Source: Nitrososphaeria archaeon (lineage in GTDB: Archaea; Thermoproteota; Nitrososphaeria; Nitrososphaerales; JAAOZN01). From it: a stretch of 64,000 nt of DNA. The translations under genes were made by a program, and so were the position numbers. Below, in pieces: positions 1 through 8,826 of the stretch. Where the stretch lies: positions 1 through 64,000 of the forward strand of contig JARVJZ010000003.1 in NCBI GenBank assembly GCA_029775855.1. The letters are read 5' to 3'. The notes below the pieces were generated by a model, which saw only the letters and a list, made by a program, of their open reading frames with translations, had not been told where the DNA came from and made no database searches. Each line of letters starts with the position of its first letter. Positions within the stretch are counted from its first letter, which is position 1.

Positions 1-84
1 CAAGATGGGGGGTAGCACCACAACCAACAGCAGAAAGCCTTAAATCAAACCCAAAACCATATAATGGAGCGAGAAAAAGAGTCG
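1..84. other. Sequence preceding the CRISPR array (possible leader end)
   Basis: No repeat copy, not even a degenerate one, is visible here, although a further repeat would be expected within 34-44 nt if the array continued. Because the degenerate repeat lies at the other end of the array, this side is the probable leader-proximal side. It is not clearly the A/T-rich low-complexity sequence typical of leaders. No gene is visible, and most of any leader would lie outside the window. Confidence 0.4.
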
Positions 85-3000
85 GAATCTCACATAGAGA
101 ATTGAAAGTCCTGAGCCAAATCTTCTTCAGACATCAAAACTTAAGCAGAATCTCACATAGAGAATTGAAAGATATCGTTGAGGAAGACATTCCGAAACTC
201 GCGATTCACAGAATCTCACATAGAGAATTGAAAGTCTCTTGTGGCATAAGCGAGTCTAAGGCTTTAGTGTATGGAATCTCACATAGAGAATTGAAAGAAA
301 GATGATCCTCGACCCCTATGACCACAATATTATTGTGAGAATCTCACATAGAGAATTGAAAGCAGCGGCTGAGAGCCAGTGAAGATCGAGATATACGTGT
401 CGTAGAATCTCACATAGAGAATTGAAAGAATAAAGGCAGAGGAGCCTCTTGTTTTTACTACCAAAGAGAATCTCACATAGAGAATTGAAAGTTGGATGCA
501 TCACACCAAGCAGAAACTTCATCTAACCAGAATCTCACATAGAGAATTGAAAGATGTGAGATTCTAGTCTTTACAAATTACACTTTCAGAATCTCACATA
601 GAGAATTGAAAGTTTTTAGGTAGTAGTGTTGCTAGTTTCTTCATGTATGCTGAATCTCACATAGAGAATTGAAAGTAGATAGCAGAGCCACTATGTTTAT
701 CATAAGTCACTCGAATCTCACATAGAGAATTGAAAGTAATCGGAGAAGAAGAAGACCTCAAAACAAAACTAGAAGCAGAATCTCACATAGAGAATTGAAA
801 GTTATGAATTCCACGGGTTTTAGAATAACAAAGTATTCGTAGAATCTCACATAGAGAATTGAAAGGTAAAAGTTTACTTTTTACAGTTTTTCTAAAAAAC
901 ACATAGAATCTCACATAGAGAATTGAAAGACCGTTTGACATAGATCTTCCATAAAAAGAGAAAAAGACAGAATCTCACATAGAGAATTGAAAGTCCTTTA
1001 CTAATCTCAATATAGTCTGTTTAAAGGTCTCCCTCGAATCTCACATAGAGAATTGAAAGATCGCTTTGTATAATGTTTGGTCAAGTTAATAAACGCTGAA
1101 TCTCACATAGAGAATTGAAAGTGACTATGAGCATTTCTATCGGTGGGTATGCGGAGCATACGGAATCTCACATAGAGAATTGAAAGCAAACTTCGGTGCC
1201 TCTATTTCTCTAGGTGTGAATTGAATCTCACATAGAGAATTGAAAGTAGCTAACTCACTTCTTCTCGTTTGGAGTGCTGAGATGAATCTCACATAGAGAA
1301 TTGAAAGAACCACTCAAACCGCTTGTGATTAGAGCACCAACGCACGAATCTCACATAGAGAATTGAAAGTCCCTAATCTCATTTCCATAAAGTGGGAGGC
1401 TACAATTCCTGAATCTCACATAGAGAATTGAAAGAGTTTCTATTTGCATCATGTTTATTTTTATTTCTGTTAGGGAATCTCACATAGAGAATTGAAAGAG
1501 TTCCAGGTATTCCGGTGCCTCTCACTCTTCCTCTTGTTGAATCTCACATAGAGAATTGAAAGGTGACGTTGGTTAGTTCTTTGCAATCTTTGCAGTATAA
1601 CTGAATCTCACATAGAGAATTGAAAGTCTGAGGTAAGGAGCCCCGGTAGGAAAACCCCGTATTCGAGAATCTCACATAGAGAATTGAAAGTCAAACTACT
1701 CGCCCCTCAACCTGAGCTTTTAGCTTGGGAATCTCACATAGAGAATTGAAAGTCCTTGTCAACCGAATAGTCAAAATCCACTGGAATCAAGGAATCTCAC
1801 ATAGAGAATTGAAAGACAACATCCTCTAACCCATATTCTTCAGCAAATTTTAAAAGAATCTCACATAGAGAATTGAAAGCCTACACCCTTTTTAGGTGGT
1901 GCGATATAAATATGGTGAATCTCACATAGAGAATTGAAAGAAAGCTTGGGGGGCGGCGGAGACGCGTAAAACAAGGGTGAATCTCACATAGAGAATTGAA
2001 AGTCCTCGGTTAAGCCTTCGTTGAGTAAATCAACGGTCGAAGAATCTCACATAGAGAATTGAAAGTACTTCCGACACCTCTTTAAAAAAACAGCACATGG
2101 AATCTCACATAGAGAATTGAAAGCAGCATACTTCACTCGAGTCGCTTCATTAACAAGTTTAAGAATCTCACATAGAGAATTGAAAGTTCTGAACACTTCA
2201 GGAAAGTTCTCAAGTAGAAGGAGAGAATCTCACATAGAGAATTGAAAGATAAGATGAGTTCAGAGGAGCTTGAGGAAACGCTTAGGAATCTCACATAGAG
2301 AATTGAAAGGATCATCATCTTATCTTCCAGACCATATAGAATCTATGAATCTCACATAGAGAATTGAAAGCATCTTCCGTGTTAGGTTCTCTTAAGCCTA
2401 AATATTGGGAATCTCACATAGAGAATTGAAAGATACTATAAGAAGGTTATTCCAGCTCATCAAAGAAGATCAGAATCTCACATAGAGAATTGAAAGGCAG
2501 CTACATTTGAAATATATAGTGAGTTGCCTCGACCACGGGAATCTCACATAGAGAATTGAAAGTAAGTCGTCAGCCACGACTCCACATCCGCACTTGAAAT
2601 GAATCTCACATAGAGAATTGAAAGTGCGGCTTGCCCTGCTCTATCTACGGTTATGTGTAATGAATCTCACATAGAGAATTGAAAGTTTTGAGTTTTGATA
2701 AGGTGTATAGTGCTATGTGTGTTGCTAGAATCTCACATAGAGAATTGAAAGACACCATTAAGGTGCGGGGTTAAGCACCGTAAGCGCCGAGAATCTCACA
2801 TAGAGAATTGAAAGACACAAAAGTAGCCGTATTCTTTCAGGAAATAAAGCTTATATTGGAATCTCACATAGAGAATTGAAAGCATAGCCACAGACCTTAC
2901 ATTTCATTTCTCTTTTCGCAACGAATCTCACATAGAGAATTGAAAGAATGACCCTATAGTAGGCTGCTCTCGGAACATTACCAAAGAAAGAATCTCACAT

Positions 3001-3451
3001 AGAGAATTGAAAGTCCACTGCTTCAGCCCCCTCCTTCACAGCCTCCACAGCCCGAATCTCACATAGAGAATTGAAAGTCACCAGATACACCGTTATTATT
3101 AATCTGTTTTTGCCGAATCTCACATAGAGAATTGAAAGTAGAAGTTGAGAACGTTGTTGAGGGTCGTTAATTTGAAGAATCTCACATAGAGAATTGAAAG
3201 ATAACAAGCCATTTGCGGTCACTTGAATGGTGCATTGAAGAATCTCACATAGAGAATTGAAAGAACGTAAATCAGCAAACAATCACAACTGAACAGTCAA
3301 AAGGAATCTCACATAGAGAATTGAAAGCCGTTTTATCTGAGCCCTTCGGCTTCGCAGTAATAGCTTGAATCTCACATAGAGAATTGAAAGATTAAGTGAA
3401 AGCTTTTTCAAGAAAGTGTAGATGGCTAAATCTCATATAGAGAATAGGTTC
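85..3451 (+). CRISPR. CRISPR array, 53 perfect 24-nt repeats plus one degenerate terminal repeat
   Basis: The repeat GAATCTCACATAGAGAATTGAAAG occurs 53 times without a mismatch, with first copies at 85, 148, 211 and 274 and the last at 3367. A decayed copy lies at 3428-3451. Spacers are 34-44 nt and all different. The repeat can form a TCTC-ACATA-GAGA stem-loop directly followed by ATTGAAAG, the classic 8-nt 5' handle of archaeal type I/III crRNAs, so the + strand is the crRNA sense. The terminal copy keeps the TCTC/GAGA stem but has lost the handle, which marks the trailer end. No cas gene lies in the window, so the subtype cannot be assigned. Uniform repeats suggest the array is maintained. 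Track ORFs inside the array (ISHRELK or FNSLCEIL motifs) are artefacts of the repeat. Confidence 0.98.
554..588 (+). other. CRISPR spacer 8 with inverted repeat fragments at both ends
   Basis: This 35-nt spacer begins ATGTGAGATTC, the exact reverse complement of the first 11 nt of the repeat, and ends CTTTCA, the reverse complement of the repeat terminus TGAAAG. Read on the minus strand it is repeat-end, 18 unrelated nt, repeat-start. In the precursor RNA, 530-540 can pair with 554-564 over 11 bp and enclose the handle in a 13-nt loop. See findings. Confidence 0.9.
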
Positions 3452-3550
3452 GGCTTAAACAAGATGTATACATCAGAGGAGAATCCATAGCCCTTATCCT
3501 GCGGCTGTAAGTGAAGGGAAGGCGTACCCGTAAGATTTATCTTTTACCCA

Positions 3551-3886
3551 ATGGGTGCTGTGTTAACCTATAGGGTGGCTGGATTGTCTGATGCCGTTGT
3601 AGCTACTAAGAGTAAATCTGGAGGTATAAAAGAACCTAAACCTAAGAAGGAGAAGATTTTGATAGGTCCGCCTAGGCTTACACGATTTGAGAAGGCAAGG
3701 ATAATAGGCGCAAGGGCTCTCCAACTAGCATTAGGTGCGCCGCCTTTCATACCATTAGATCCGAGCGTCAAAGATCCCATGACATTAGCCCGTATGGAGT
3801 TAGAGGCGAAGGCGCTCCCCATCTCCATTAGAAGAGAGCTACCTGATGGTGAATACCAAGACATACCCATAACAGACCTACTCTAA
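3551..3886 (+). CDS. rpoK: DNA-directed RNA polymerase subunit K (Rpb6/omega homolog)
   Basis: A small RNA polymerase subunit that stabilises assembly of the largest catalytic subunit. The core motif TRFEKARIIGARALQLALGAP lies at residues 44-64, followed by the conserved tail with LPISIRRELPDG near residue 95 and IP near the C-terminus. The 111-aa protein is longer than many archaeal RpoK because of about 40 N-terminal residues that are basic and Lys/Pro-rich. The ATG at 3551 is preceded by no clear Shine-Dalgarno sequence, and an in-frame later start cannot be excluded. It is the first gene after the CRISPR array and is followed by alba on the same strand with a 46-nt gap containing its own TATA box. 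Identification is firm from the family motif; the exact N-terminus is less certain. Confidence 0.93.
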   Translation: MGAVLTYRVAGLSDAVVATKSKSGGIKEPKPKKEKILIGPPRLTRFEKARIIGARALQLALGAPPFIPLDPSVKDPMTLARMELEAKALPISIRRELPDGEYQDIPITDLL

Positions 3887-3888
3887 AA

Positions 3889-3900
3889 ATATATTTATAT
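3889..3900 (+). promoter_or_regulatory. TATA box of alba
   Basis: The A/T-rich stretch ATATATTTATAT directly after the rpoK stop is a good archaeal TATA element. It predicts transcription start near 3922-3926, giving a very short leader before the alba ATG at 3933. Confidence 0.6.
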
Positions 3901-3932
3901 AGCGTAAGCTATATGCGTTGTGCTGATGCGCT

Positions 3933-4292
3933 ATGTCCAAAACCAACAAGACTAAAAACTCTGCTGAAAATGTTGCTGCTGAAGGGCAAGCAGCTGAGAA
4001 GAAGGCAAAGCCTGAAAGATCTTCGCCTCCCAACCATATATTCATAGGGAAGAAGCCTGTGATGAGCTACGCTATGTCGGCGCTCATACAGCTGGCACAG
4101 ATGGGTGAAGTCGTGCTGAAGGCTCGAGGAATGGTAATTTCAAGAGCAGTAGATGTAGCTGAGATCATAACAAAAAGGCTAGGCAACAACGCCTACGAAG
4201 TAAAGAGCATACTAATAGATACAGAGCAAGTAGGCAGCGGCGAAGATATGAGAAATGTCTCAACAATAGAAATCAAGGTAGGAAGAAAGTAG
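3933..4292 (+). CDS. alba: DNA/RNA-binding chromatin protein Alba
   Basis: Alba dimers coat double-stranded DNA and RNA and are major archaeal chromatin proteins. Residues about 34-119 give the whole family fold: PNHIFIGKKPVMSYAMSAL, then the ISRAVDVAEI helix and the terminal STIEIKVGRK strand. The Lys of IGKKP matches the lysine acetylated in Sulfolobus Alba. The N-terminal 30 residues are a low-complexity Ala/Lys/Asn extension absent from the shortest Alba proteins. Its own TATA box lies just upstream. It converges with the phosphoglycerate mutase gene, whose stop is 22 nt beyond the alba stop. Confidence 0.95.
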   Translation: MSKTNKTKNSAENVAAEGQAAEKKAKPERSSPPNHIFIGKKPVMSYAMSALIQLAQMGEVVLKARGMVISRAVDVAEIITKRLGNNAYEVKSILIDTEQVGSGEDMRNVSTIEIKVGRK

Positions 4293-4313
4293 AAAGCATA
4301 GAACAACCAAGAA

Positions 4314-5570
4314 TTAGGGAAGGAAAGAAGAAGCCATCCCTAAAACGTCCCTACCAAGTATATTACCTAAGCTACCCTTTGCACAATCCCTCTCAGTAAA
4401 CCTACATAACCCATCTTTACCAGCCTTACCACCAGTTATAAGTAGCGGCACTGGATCTGAAGAATGTGCCCTAAGAGTGCAAGGGGTTGCGTGGTCAGCA
4501 GATATAACGACCACCACCTGATCTAAGTCTATGTTAAGTATCAGCCTACTAAAGAAGAGCTGATCTATCTCCTCTAAAACCTTCTTCTTAGCCCAAGGGT
4601 CACCATCATGACCAGGCTCATCAGGACCCTTAAGATGAACATAAACGCCACTATATCTTGACAGAAGCTCTAAAGCCTTTCTAGCCTTGGCTGCGTAATC
4701 TCTTACCCCACCCGCCTCAAAGCTATGCATACCCGTTATTTTAGCAACACCTTTCTCAACAGGCATATCGGTCAGCGCCGCAAAGCGCAACCCAAATCGC
4801 TCATAAATCGGCTTAATGGCTGGAAGTTCGTTGCCTGCGTCCCTAAAAAGAACTGCGTTTCCAGGCATTTGTCCACGCTTTATGCGTTCTTGGTTTATGG
4901 TGTGCTCCTTAAGCACTTTTAGAGCTTGCTTATTAAATTCATTTATGAGGTCTGCTGCTAGCTTAGCATCTCTGCTATCTTCCAAAGGTTCTGCGTTTTG
5001 TATATATGGTGAAATCTTGCCTTCTTTAGCTACTCCTAGTCTGCCTACGCGTTCATAAGCTGGATCTGTGTTGCTGATCATTCCTGAGAGCGATTCACCT
5101 TCCGCCCTTATAACGAGCACAGCCCTATGCCCTATGGAGTGCACAAATCTGAAGGATGCACCTTTTAGTTTGACTTGCTCATTCAACGCTTGAGCCAGCA
5201 TTTTAGCCTCTTCATCACTTAGATCTCGCCCAACCCTTCTATCTATGATCCTTCCCGCTTCGTCTACGGTTGCGAAGTTTGCCCTAACAGCTAGGTCTCC
5301 TGACTTGAATTCAAGATCTAAGCCTACAGCCTCTATGACTCCACGACCAGGATACTCTGTGTAGACATCATAGCCCAGCATGGAGAAGACCGCTATGTCC
5401 GATTCTGGTGATACTCCTTTACCTACTGGGTAGACCAAGCCTTTAACCCCTTGTCTAGCCAGTGCATCTAGATTCGGTGTCAACGCTGCCTCAAGCGGCG
5501 TTGTGTAGTTAAGCTGAGGATTAGGTCGGTCTCCAACACCATCTAAAAGAATGTAGAGTAGACGCTTCAA
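4314..5570 (-). CDS. apgM: 2,3-bisphosphoglycerate-independent phosphoglycerate mutase (archaeal ApgM)
   Basis: Interconverts 3- and 2-phosphoglycerate in glycolysis and gluconeogenesis. It is an alkaline-phosphatase superfamily metalloenzyme. The first metal motif LLDGVGDRP starts near residue 8. The phospho-acceptor serine lies in SPESDIAVFSMLGYD (Ser57). Further metal ligands lie in HLKGPDEPGHDGD and VVVISADHATPC toward the C-terminus. The 418-aa length fits the archaeal ApgM family rather than bacterial iPGM (about 510 aa). It reads away from uS10 and converges with alba. With PPDK and PEPCK elsewhere in the window it completes the lower gluconeogenic route to PEP. Confidence 0.94.
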   Translation of the reverse strand: MKRLLYILLDGVGDRPNPQLNYTTPLEAALTPNLDALARQGVKGLVYPVGKGVSPESDIAVFSMLGYDVYTEYPGRGVIEAVGLDLEFKSGDLAVRANFATVDEAGRIIDRRVGRDLSDEEAKMLAQALNEQVKLKGASFRFVHSIGHRAVLVIRAEGESLSGMISNTDPAYERVGRLGVAKEGKISPYIQNAEPLEDSRDAKLAADLINEFNKQALKVLKEHTINQERIKRGQMPGNAVLFRDAGNELPAIKPIYERFGLRFAALTDMPVEKGVAKITGMHSFEAGGVRDYAAKARKALELLSRYSGVYVHLKGPDEPGHDGDPWAKKKVLEEIDQLFFSRLILNIDLDQVVVVISADHATPCTLRAHSSDPVPLLITGGKAGKDGLCRFTERDCAKGSLGNILGRDVLGMASSFLP

Positions 5571-5615
5571 CTACTTACTTACGGTAGTATGCAGATGTGT
5601 AATATAAAATTTTGT

Positions 5616-5930
5616 TTAATGTGTGCTAAGATTCAGCTGTATGAATACATCTTCTGGGATCTTAAGGCGTGTCAGCTGCCTCATAGTCCGCTCATCTGCA
5701 TCTATGTCTATAAGCCTCCTGTGAACTCTCATCTCCCATTTGTCAAAGGTATGGCTTCCTTGACCTGAGGGAGCTTTGCGTGTAACAACCCTAAGCCTCT
5801 TAGTAGGTAAAGGTAGCGGACCTTTCATACGAACCCCAGTCTTCTCTACAATACCCTTTATCTCTCTACAGACCGCTTCTAGATTCTCTAGGTTTGTGCT
5901 TGTGAGCTTGATTCGTGCAGACTGGGGCAA
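5616..5930 (-). CDS. rps10: 30S ribosomal protein uS10
   Basis: Small-subunit head protein. Residues 1-104 match the archaeal uS10 family throughout: ARIKLTSTN at the N-terminus, [20 protein letters not shown] in the middle and [12 protein letters not shown] in the C-terminal half. The start is TTG at 5930, placed behind a GGTGA Shine-Dalgarno-like element. In many archaea rps10 follows the EF-1 alpha gene; here it stands alone between apgM and an HTH regulator, so that linkage is lost or lies elsewhere. Confidence 0.96.
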   Translation of the reverse strand: MPQSARIKLTSTNLENLEAVCREIKGIVEKTGVRMKGPLPLPTKRLRVVTRKAPSGQGSHTFDKWEMRVHRRLIDIDADERTMRQLTRLKIPEDVFIQLNLSTH

Positions 5931-6001
5931 GTAGGTTCACCTGATGATAATGCCGCTTACCTTGAGCTATTTATAGATTTTACTAAGGTTTTTCCTTTTT
6001 T

Positions 6002-6313
6002 CTACCTCTGCTTGAGCAAACCAGCCTTCTCTACAAGTTCTCTTACAGTGTTAGGGTCTTTGACCTCCACTACTCTAGATCTACCGACATCATATATCTC
6101 AACCAAGCCAGCTGACTCAAGTGTTCTGATGTGTCTATAGACGGTTGCATAATCGATTTTAAGAGACCTTGAGACCGCCTTTATATGTAGAGGTCTTCTT
6201 GTAGCCTCTAAAAGCGAGAGTATCCTAAGCCTAGCCACGCTGCTTAATGCGTAGAATACCTTAGCAGCGTCTTTGAACACTTCTTCAGACAAGCCGCCAT
6301 AATATAGCATCAC
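6002..6313 (-). CDS. ArsR-like winged-helix transcriptional regulator
   Basis: A 103-aa DNA-binding protein with one winged helix-turn-helix. Helix LSSVARLRILSLLEA (about residues 23-37) is followed by HIKAVSRSLKIDYATVYRHIRTLESAGLV, the recognition helix, and the wing IYDVGRSRVVEV. No cysteine-rich metal site of the ArsR/SmtB type is visible, so this is probably not a metal sensor. It is a single-gene unit reading away from tRNA-Pro. Its target is unknown. Confidence 0.8.
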   Translation of the reverse strand: MMLYYGGLSEEVFKDAAKVFYALSSVARLRILSLLEATRRPLHIKAVSRSLKIDYATVYRHIRTLESAGLVEIYDVGRSRVVEVKDPNTVRELVEKAGLLKQR

Positions 6314-6387
6314 CTTATAATTAATGTTATCCTTAATTAGAGTTAGATTAACGCAAGACCAACATACAGTTGAGGCAGCAAGGGGAA

Positions 6388-6396
6388 GATATATTT
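6388..6396 (+). promoter_or_regulatory. TATA box of tRNA-Pro
   Basis: The element GATATATTT lies about 30 bp before the mature tRNA 5' end, the normal spacing for an archaeal promoter giving a very short 5' leader. Confidence 0.6.
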
Positions 6397-6422
6397 GGAT
6401 AGTGAGGTAGAGGGGTCTATGA

Positions 6423-6498
6423 GGGGTCGTCGGCTAGTCTGGTCTAGGCTACATGGCTTGGGCCCATGTGATCGTGGGTTCAAATCCCACCGACCCCA
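6423..6498 (+). tRNA. tRNA-Pro (anticodon TGG)
   Basis: A full cloverleaf is readable. Acceptor GGGGTCG pairs with CGACCCC, with A73. D-stem GGCT pairs with GGCT through G-T pairs. The anticodon stem CATGG/CCATG encloses loop CTTGGGC with anticodon TGG. The T-arm is GTGGG-TTCAAAT-CCCAC. There is no intron and CCA is not encoded. Confidence 0.95.
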
Positions 6499-6544
6499 CT
6501 CTAACGAATATAAGGCAGCTCAGATAAGTAGAAAGTAGTAGGGG

Positions 6545-7657
6545 ATGTTATTTAGATATAATGCGCTGTCGTGCTGGGAGGATAAGCGTGTTAGAGAAAG
6601 GTTGAGCTGGTACTATGAAGTTATGCTTAACCGTAAACCAGCAAAGTTCAAAATATGCAGATTCGTTGAGAGCACTGTAAACCCCTCTGAGGTAAATTTT
6701 GATAAGCTTTTAGAGGAGCATAAAATACTTCAGCAGAAATTTATCAACCTTTTAGGCAAGATTAGATCTGGCACTGCATCTTTGGAGGAGATGGAGGAAC
6801 CTAAGAGTAGTCTTCTTGATGTGAAGATTGAGTTGGCTAAAAGGATGCTTAAGAAGTGTAGCTTTTGTGAATGGCGGTGTAGAGTAGATAGGACGATAGA
6901 GGGGAAGAGAGGCGCTTGCAAACTTGGTGAGAAGACATTTGTCTCAACATGGTTCCATCATTATGGTGAAGAGCCTCCTTTAGTGGGTTCAGGAGGCTCA
7001 GGCACTATATTTTTTACAAGCTGCACCTTTAGATGCGTCTTCTGCCAGAACTGGGATATTTCACAAGATTGGAGTAATGGTGTCGAAGTAGACGCTAGGA
7101 GACTCGCTCTAATAATTAAAAGGCTTAGGGTTGAGGGTGCGCTCAACATAAACTTCGTTGGTGGAGACCCAACTATGCATCTACACACTATCTTGGAGAG
7201 TATGCGCTATGTCGATGTTAATGTGCCTATGCTTTGGAACAGCAACATGTATCTTACAGAGGACGCTATGAACATCCTGAAGGATGTGATAGACATCTGG
7301 CTTCCAGACTTTAAGTATGGTAACGATAGATGCGCACTTAGGCTATCTAAAGTGCCTAGATACTTTGAGGCTGTGGCAAGAAACCATCGTATCGCGCACT
7401 CTAATGGCGATGTAATCATCCGCCATCTTGTGCTTCCCAACCACATAGAGTGCTGCACTAAGCCAGTATTGGCGTGGATAGCGGAAAACTGCCCGAGAGC
7501 TTTAGTCAATGTTATGGGTCAATACCACCCAGACCACCTTGTCCCATCAAACCCAGATAGATATAGTGAGGTTGCTAGAAGGCTAAGGCGAGAAGAATTA
7601 GAGAAGGCTTATGGTATAGCTGATAGTCTAGGGTTAGTCTATGAGCCCGTATCGTAA
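6545..7657 (+). CDS. Radical SAM protein, PflX/COG1313-like
   Basis: Carries the radical SAM cluster CTFRCVFC (Cys160, 164, 167), which binds the [4Fe-4S] that cleaves S-adenosylmethionine. It is preceded by a second cysteine set, CSFCEWRC plus Cys125, probably a metal site. The sequence EEPPLVGSGGSGTIFF before the cluster and FVGGDPT after it match the putative pyruvate-formate-lyase-activating PflX family. The N-terminal ~95 residues are extra and helical. An AGGGG Shine-Dalgarno element precedes ATG 6545. Its stop overlaps the next radical SAM gene by 17 nt, so the two are translationally coupled. No pyruvate formate lyase or other glycyl-radical enzyme is in the window, so the substrate is unknown. 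Confidence 0.82.
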   Translation: MLFRYNALSCWEDKRVRERLSWYYEVMLNRKPAKFKICRFVESTVNPSEVNFDKLLEEHKILQQKFINLLGKIRSGTASLEEMEEPKSSLLDVKIELAKRMLKKCSFCEWRCRVDRTIEGKRGACKLGEKTFVSTWFHHYGEEPPLVGSGGSGTIFFTSCTFRCVFCQNWDISQDWSNGVEVDARRLALIIKRLRVEGALNINFVGGDPTMHLHTILESMRYVDVNVPMLWNSNMYLTEDAMNILKDVIDIWLPDFKYGNDRCALRLSKVPRYFEAVARNHRIAHSNGDVIIRHLVLPNHIECCTKPVLAWIAENCPRALVNVMGQYHPDHLVPSNPDRYSEVARRLRREELEKAYGIADSLGLVYEPVS

Positions 7658-8795
7658 AGGTGCCTCAACATGCAAGGTTTGCGAGAGTGAAGATAAACTT
7701 GTCTCATCAACCTTAGGGGTTTGTGTTGAATGCATACGCTCAAAGCCAGATGACGCCCTACCATTAACTTATGAAGCTCATAGGGTAGCAAGAGCGTTAA
7801 TCGGATTACCAGATAAACCAGCTAAAAATAGAGGTGGAATACCTTGTGCAGTCTGCTCTAACAGATGCATACTAGGTGAAGGTGAGGTAGGGTACTGTGG
7901 GCTTAAGATCAACTTCAAAGGTAGGCTCAAGAGTCTAACTTCAATCAAACAAGGGCTCTTTTACCATTACCTTGATCCTCATGTGACAAATTGCTGCTCT
8001 GCTTGGTGCTGCCCAGCTGGAACAGGTATAGGTTATCCTCAATACGCTGCAACAAATGGTGCTGAGTTAGGTTATTATAACCTAGCGATCTTCTTCTACG
8101 GCTGCAACTTCGACTGCCTCTTCTGCCAAAATCATTCGCATAAATCGTTTGCCAACATAAAACCAAAAGACATAAACACGCTAGTAGACACTACACTAGG
8201 CAACAGACGGATAACATGCTGGTGCTTCTTCGGCGGCTCACCAGAACCGCAACTACCCTTCGCCTTAGAAGCCTCTAAAACCGTTCTAGAAAGTGTAGGT
8301 AAGAGGATACTAAGAATCTGTTTCGAATGGAACGGATGCGGTAACCCACATTTAGTAAGGAAGGCTGCTGAGCTAGCATACAGAAGTGGAGGCAATCTTA
8401 AGTTTGATCTGAAGTGCTGGAGTGAAAATCTAAGCAAAGCACTTTGCGGCGTCTCTAATAGAGAAGCATTTGAAAACCTTAGGTTAGTTGCGGAAGCGTT
8501 CAAGCCGCTTAGAGAGGCACCTCCTCTTATTACTGCCACGACGCTGCTTGTGCCTGGCTATGTTGATGAGTTCGAAGTTGGGCAGATAGCTTCTTTTCTT
8601 TCAGAAATTGACCAAAATATACCTTACAGTTTACTGGTCTTCCACCCAGACTATAGGCTCTTAGACCTACCTATTACTAGTGCGGCGCATGTTGAGAGGT
8701 GCCTTAAGGCTGCTAAGAGTTTTCTCAAGAGAGTTAATGTGGGGAATGTTGAGCTCCTTGGCAGATTTGGGATCGAATTTAACAGATATATGTAG
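7641..8795 (+). CDS. Radical SAM protein, PflA-like (COG1180 type)
   Basis: Second member of the tandem pair. The cluster CNFDCLFC lies at Cys155, 159 and 162. Two further cysteine groups precede it: CKVC...CVEC (residues 11-31), like a zinc ribbon, and CAVCSNRC...C (69-86). CCSAWCCPAG (118-125) adds more. The motif FFGGSPEPQ corresponds to the GGEP SAM-binding motif with Ser in place of Glu. The family is annotated as glycyl-radical-enzyme activases, but many archaeal members have other, unknown roles. The 17-nt overlap with the upstream radical SAM gene and the co-directional methyltransferase downstream suggest one transcription unit. Confidence 0.8.
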   Translation: MSPYRKGASTCKVCESEDKLVSSTLGVCVECIRSKPDDALPLTYEAHRVARALIGLPDKPAKNRGGIPCAVCSNRCILGEGEVGYCGLKINFKGRLKSLTSIKQGLFYHYLDPHVTNCCSAWCCPAGTGIGYPQYAATNGAELGYYNLAIFFYGCNFDCLFCQNHSHKSFANIKPKDINTLVDTTLGNRRITCWCFFGGSPEPQLPFALEASKTVLESVGKRILRICFEWNGCGNPHLVRKAAELAYRSGGNLKFDLKCWSENLSKALCGVSNREAFENLRLVAEAFKPLREAPPLITATTLLVPGYVDEFEVGQIASFLSEIDQNIPYSLLVFHPDYRLLDLPITSAAHVERCLKAAKSFLKRVNVGNVELLGRFGIEFNRYM

Positions 8796-8826
8796 GTTCA
8801 ATTTGACTGTAAATAGGTGTTCTGCT

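Noticed and set aside
1147-1161. Hairpin GTATGC-GGA-GCATAC inside spacer 17
   Set aside because: It is part of a foreign-derived spacer and says nothing about this locus; not a terminator.
102-3282. Track ORFs within the CRISPR array (102-305, 316-522, 2133-2318, 2995-3282)
   Set aside because: They consist of translated repeats and spacers with no coding pattern.
4725-5058. Plus-strand ORFs inside apgM
   Set aside because: Shadow frames of the phosphoglycerate mutase gene.
8680-8826. N-terminal extension of the methyltransferase ORF
   Set aside because: The region overlaps the upstream radical SAM gene in another frame and lacks family similarity.
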